A stretch of 64,000 nucleotides of DNA from the NCBI GenBank assembly GCA_963762085.1, contig CAVXJD010000005.1, positions 62,001 to 126,000 on the forward strand, given 5' to 3'. Both the position numbers and the translations under genes were made by a program. Positions 60,897 to 64,000 of the stretch are shown here, piece by piece (within the stretch, counting starts at the first letter, position 1; every line of letters begins with the position of its first letter). This stretch comes from DASQGA01 sp963762085. GTDB lineage: Bacteria > Actinomycetota > Thermoleophilia > Gaiellales > Gaiellaceae. The notes under the pieces are model-generated. The model did no database searches. It was given only the letters and a program-made list of their open reading frames with translations, and was not told where the DNA came from.

Positions 60897-60907
60897 GAAA
60901 AGTGTGC

Positions 60908-60933
60908 CTCGACGAGGCAAAAGCCTCGTCGAG
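60908..60933. terminator. Hairpin terminator behind the PHP phosphatase gene
   Basis: CTCGACGAGGC and GCCTCGTCGAG form a perfect 11-bp stem with an AAAA loop, 12 bases after the stop at 60896. Confidence 0.6.
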
Positions 60934-60952
60934 CAACGGCGTTTAGGAGCAT

Positions 60953-60972
60953 CCAGCCGCGCAGGCGGCTGG
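60953..60972 (-). terminator. Hairpin behind ftsH
   Basis: CCAGCCGC and GCGGCTGG form a perfect 8-bp stem with a GCAG-type loop, eight bases from the ftsH stop. There is no T run, so function is likely but not certain. Confidence 0.45.
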
Positions 60973-60980
60973 TGCGTTCA

Positions 60981-62933
60981 TTATCCCTTGGCGCCTTCGG
61001 GCGGCGGCGGTTGCATCGTCGCGCCCGGTAGCGGGAACGGGCGCGGCTGGGGCTGCGGCTTGCGCTCCGGCTTCGTTTCCGGCTCGGCCTCGGGTGCCTG
61101 CGGCACCTCGTCGACGAACACGGTCTCTGCGGCTTCGCCCGCGAGCAGGCGCTCGAACTGGTCCTTATCGATCGTCTCGCGCTCGATCAAGATCTCGGAG
61201 AGCTTGTGCAGCTCCTCAATGTGCTCGCGCAGAACTCCTCGCGCACGCTCGTGAGCTTCCTCGATGACGCGGCGGATCTCGTCGTCGATCTCGCGGGCCA
61301 TCTCCTCGGAGTAGTCGGGCTCGGAGCCCATGTCCCGGCCGAGGAAGGGCATGTCGTGGTTCCGGCCGAGCATGCGCGGCCCGAGCTTCTCGCTCATGCC
61401 GTAGCGCATCACCATGTGCTTCGAGGTCGAGGTGACCTTCTCGATGTCGTTCGCGGCGCCTGTCGTGACTTCGTGGAACACGAGCTCCTCGGCTGCACGG
61501 CCGCCTAGGGTCATCGCGAGCTGGTCCATGAGCGCCGACTTCGTGGTCAGAAACTTGTCCTCTGCAGGTAGGGAGATCGTGTAGCCGAGCGCCTGGCCGC
61601 GGCTGATGATCGAGATCTTGTGGACCGGGTCGCAGTTCGGCAGGTAGTGCCCGACGAGCGCGTGCCCCATCTCGTGGTAGGCGGTCACCTTCCGCTCGTG
61701 CTCCGAGAGGAGACGGGTCTTCTTCTCCGGTCCCGCAATGACGCGCATGATCCCCTCCTCGAGCTCCAGCTCGCCAATCGTCTTCCGGCCCCGCCTGGCG
61801 GCCAGAAGGGCGGCCTCGTTGACCAGATTCGCAAGGTCCGCGCCGGTGAAACCCGGTGTACCAGCGGCGAGCGTGTCCAAATCGATGTTGGTGTCGATCG
61901 GCTTGCCCTTCGTGTGCACCTCGAGAATCTGGCGGCGGCCGTTCCGGTCCGGGCGGTCGACCACGATCTGGCGGTCGAAGCGGCCCGGACGAAGCAGTGC
62001 CGGGTCGAGGATGTCGGGGCGGTTGGTGGCGGCGATCAGAATGATGTTGTCCTTCATCTCGAAGCCGTCCATCTCGACCAGAAGCTGGTTGAGCGTCTGC
62101 TCGCGCTCGTCGTGGCCGCCGCCCAAGCCGGCTCCACGATGGCGACCGACCGCGTCGATCTCGTCCATGAAGATGATGCAGGGGCTCGCCTGCTTGGCTT
62201 GCTCGAAGAGGTCACGGACGCGCGAAGCACCGACGCCGACGAACATCTCGACGAAGTCGGAGCCCGAGATCGAGAAGAACGGGACACCGGCCTCGCCGGC
62301 GACCGAGCGCGCCAGAAGCGTCTTCCCCGTTCCCGGAGGCCCGTAGAGGAGAACACCCTTGGGGATTCGCGCGCCGAGCGCCTGGAACTTCTTCGGGTTC
62401 TCGAGGAACTCCTTGATCTCCTGGAGCTCCTCAACTGCCTCATCGACGCCGGCGACGTCCTTGAATGTGATCTTCGGGGAGTCCGGAGCCATCCGCTTGG
62501 CGCGGCTCTTGCCGAAGCTCATGACCTTCGAGCCGCCTCCCTGGACCTGGTTCATGAGGAAGATCCAGAATCCGAAGAAGAGAACGAACGGGATCAGATA
62601 GGTCAGGATCGAGAGCCAAGCCGAGCTTCCGGTGCCCTTCGAATCGAACGAGACCTCGTTGTCCAGGAGCTTCTGTTCGAAGGCCTCCTGGGACTGGTCG
62701 CTCGGGTAGTTGGACTTGACCTTCGTGCCACCCTGCAGGGTGGCCTCGATCGAGCGGCCCTTCGGCACGAAGAGGACACGCTGCACCTCTCCGGTCTCGA
62801 CCTTCTGGATCAGGTCGCTGTACCCGATCTTCGTCGACTCGCCGCGACTCGGCAGCAGCGTCTTCGAGGCCAGAAAGACCAGCAGGACGATGACGATGAG
62901 GGGGAAGAGTGCGCTGCGGAAGAAACGGTTCAA
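60981..62933 (-). CDS. ftsH: ATP-dependent zinc metalloprotease FtsH
   Basis: A 650-residue membrane AAA protease that degrades membrane and regulatory proteins. Two N-terminal helices (about 5-23 and 105-127) flank a small outer domain. The AAA module has Walker A GPPGTGKT and the second region of homology around ATNRPDILDPALLRPGRFDR. The zinc site is HEMGHALVGH. The tail is rich in Pro, Lys and Gln. It lies 36 bases downstream of hpt, the order tilS-hpt-ftsH being the usual one in Gram-positive bacteria. Confidence 0.95.
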   Translation of the reverse strand: MNRFFRSALFPLIVIVLLVFLASKTLLPSRGESTKIGYSDLIQKVETGEVQRVLFVPKGRSIEATLQGGTKVKSNYPSDQSQEAFEQKLLDNEVSFDSKGTGSSAWLSILTYLIPFVLFFGFWIFLMNQVQGGGSKVMSFGKSRAKRMAPDSPKITFKDVAGVDEAVEELQEIKEFLENPKKFQALGARIPKGVLLYGPPGTGKTLLARSVAGEAGVPFFSISGSDFVEMFVGVGASRVRDLFEQAKQASPCIIFMDEIDAVGRHRGAGLGGGHDEREQTLNQLLVEMDGFEMKDNIILIAATNRPDILDPALLRPGRFDRQIVVDRPDRNGRRQILEVHTKGKPIDTNIDLDTLAAGTPGFTGADLANLVNEAALLAARRGRKTIGELELEEGIMRVIAGPEKKTRLLSEHERKVTAYHEMGHALVGHYLPNCDPVHKISIISRGQALGYTISLPAEDKFLTTKSALMDQLAMTLGGRAAEELVFHEVTTGAANDIEKVTSTSKHMVMRYGMSEKLGPRMLGRNHDMPFLGRDMGSEPDYSEEMAREIDDEIRRVIEEAHERARGVLREHIEELHKLSEILIERETIDKDQFERLLAGEAAETVFVDEVPQAPEAEPETKPERKPQPQPRPFPLPGATMQPPPPEGAKG

Positions 62934-62969
62934 GACTGTCCTTGGATCACGTCAAAGGGTAGCAGTGTG

Positions 62970-63575
62970 CTATTCGACCACCGGGCTGCGGTGGATGTCC
63001 TGTTCGTTCTCCCCGTCGGCGATGAGATCCTCCCGCAAGACACCGATGTAGGGGAGATTTCGATAGCGCTCCGCGAAGTCCAGGCCATAGCCGATCACGA
63101 AGCGGTTCGGGATCTCGAAGCCCACATACCGGCACTCGACGTCGTTTTCCCGACGATCCGGCTTCGTGAGGAGCGCGCAGATCTCGAGCGACGCGGGCTG
63201 GCGAGCCTCGAGGTTGCGCAGCAGATAGGAGAGGGTTAGGCCGGAGTCGACGATGTCTTCGACGATCACGACGTTTCGGTTCTCGATCGGCATGTCCAGA
63301 TCCTTCAAGATCCGGACGACTCCCGAGGAATCGACACCCGCCCCGTAGCTCGAGATCGCCATGAAGTCGACCTCGCACGGGAGGTCGATCTGACGCATGA
63401 GGTCGGCCATGAAGAAGATGGCGCCCTTCAGGACCCCGATCAGGAGGAGGTCACGGTCGCGATAGTCCGCCGAGATCTCGGCCCCGAGCTCGGCGACCCG
63501 CGCCTGGAGCGCGGCCTCGTCGACGAGGATCTCCTCGACCCCGCTCGTCAGCTCGGTGACGTGGCTCTGGCTCAG
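62970..63575 (-). CDS. hpt: Hypoxanthine phosphoribosyltransferase, predicted CTG start
   Basis: A purine-salvage enzyme of 201 residues if started at CTG 63575. The PRPP motif VVIVEDIVDSGLTLSYLL and the LLLIGVLKGAIFFMADLM segment are intact. The first ATG (63410) lies inside that conserved segment, so it cannot be the true start. Between it and the tilS stop the frame has no ATG, GTG or TTG, yet it encodes the full family N-terminus (VTELTSGVEEILVDEAALQ). CTG 63575 overlaps the tilS stop as CTGA and has AGGAG six bases upstream, just like the ATGA/GTGA joints elsewhere here. Confidence 0.88.
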   Translation of the reverse strand: MSQSHVTELTSGVEEILVDEAALQARVAELGAEISADYRDRDLLLIGVLKGAIFFMADLMRQIDLPCEVDFMAISSYGAGVDSSGVVRILKDLDMPIENRNVVIVEDIVDSGLTLSYLLRNLEARQPASLEICALLTKPDRRENDVECRYVGFEIPNRFVIGYGLDFAERYRNLPYIGVLREDLIADGENEQDIHRSPVVE

Positions 63576-64000
63576 CTCTCGCTCCTCGTGGCGCTGACCG
63601 TGCCCTCCCAGCCCGGGGCGCTCGCGATACCCGGCACCGCGACGACCTCGTCCCCTTTGACCACGAGCGGCCAGGCCTCGCGCTCCGACCGGGGCACTTT
63701 CGCGTCCACGAACAGATCCTGCACCTTCTTGGAGCGGCGTGCTAGCCGGTCCCCTGCCCGCCAGCCTCGGACCTGGAGGCCGGAGACCGACGCCTCGATC
63801 GTCCAGCCGCCCCAGCGCACGGGGCCCTCGAGTGCCACCGGACCCCGCTCGAGCCAGATCGAGTCGTATTCCCGAACCGCGATCCGGCCTTCCCCCAGGT
63901 CGACTCGCCGCGAGCCTCCAGGCGTCCCGAGCAGGTCGGCGAGGGCACGCTCCACCGGGAGCGGCAGCGATCGGTGCTCCTCGAGCGCGGCCAGGAGATT
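63572..64000 (-). CDS. tilS: tRNA(Ile)-lysidine synthase, C-terminal part (partial)
   Basis: The last 142 codons of a gene that begins beyond the window. The TilS C-terminal domain is recognised by LQVRGWRAGDRLARR and the segment KVQDLFVDAKVPRSEREAWP with PLVVKGDEVVAVPGI. TilS modifies the CAU anticodon of tRNA-Ile2 so that it reads AUA. The frame stays open to the window edge. The stop overlaps the CTG start of hpt by four bases, the tilS-hpt order being widely conserved. Confidence 0.88.
   Translation of the reverse strand, partial: NLLAALEEHRSLPLPVERALADLLGTPGGSRRVDLGEGRIAVREYDSIWLERGPVALEGPVRWGGWTIEASVSGLQVRGWRAGDRLARRSKKVQDLFVDAKVPRSEREAWPLVVKGDEVVAVPGIASAPGWEGTVSATRSES

Noticed and set aside
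63411..63572. ATG 63410 as the hpt start
   Set aside because: It lies inside the conserved LKGAIFFMADL segment and would remove an essential part of the fold.

Overview
This is high-GC chromosomal DNA from an actinobacterium, with no plasmid or phage signature. Actinobacterial signs are CarD, -10 hexamers of the TAnnnT type, a LexA gene with a Gram-positive-type SOS box, and many GTG/TTG starts. A Spo0H-like sigma factor sits beside CarD, ClpC, DisA and RadA, and most coding overlaps are the 4-bp ATGA/GTGA kind. A deep-branching class such as Thermoleophilia is my best guess; the sequence does not prove it.

Layout. (1) 1-5.0 kb: an amino acid/amine permease faces a three-gene operon of glutamine synthetase-like ligase, gamma-glutamyl hydrolase and M24 peptidase, which looks like a gamma-glutamylation route for polyamines or GABA. 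(2) 5.0-16.3 kb: a divergent carbohydrate locus. Leftward is a seven-gene operon in which every junction overlaps (2-hydroxyacid dehydrogenase, FadR-type GntR regulator, three SDR dehydrogenases, an acetoacetate-decarboxylase-like enzyme, a VOC enzyme). Rightward is a complete CUT1-type sugar ABC transporter with a fourth SDR and an aldose-epimerase-like protein. A FadR-like palindrome lies in the shared control region. (3) 16.3-27.4 kb: mixed genes: a Rieske oxygenase, an ArsR/AHSA1 pair with a near-perfect promoter, RNase P RNA, lexA with its own SOS box, tRNA-Leu, tldD/tldE, secG, a stand-alone receiver, a cation efflux pump, a glycosyltransferase, a secreted M15 peptidase and tRNA-Thr. (4) 27.4-64 kb: a long leftward housekeeping array: tilS-hpt-ftsH-folP-folB-folK-DUF2469-coaX-greA-lysS-clpC-radA-disA-carD-ispD-PHP-ispF-gltX-cysS-rlmB-yacP-sigH. 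Apart from a few members (greA, carD, DUF2469, PHP) this is the order known from Bacillus subtilis between tilS and sigH. Nearly every gene that interrupts it lies on the opposite strand.

The most unusual single gene is at 51818-55372: a 1184-residue protein that joins a class III nucleotidyl cyclase, a STAND-type ATPase, helical repeats and a complete oligopeptide-binding (OppA-like) domain, with no signal peptide or membrane segment. It looks like an intracellular peptide-sensing cyclase. Other points worth a look: an hpt gene whose only plausible start is CTG, overlapping tilS; a perfect DnaA box inside the predicted sigH promoter; an unusually compact glutamyl-tRNA synthetase; a REP-associated transposase with one frameshift and related REP palindromes; and a 174-bp inverted-repeat element at the end of carD.

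No gene-free stretch longer than 300 bases remains once rnpB (18992-19352) and the transposase relic (44846-45308) are counted. Shorter gaps hold the control sites and repeats listed, or nothing I can identify (for example 59137-59313 and 40449-40577).
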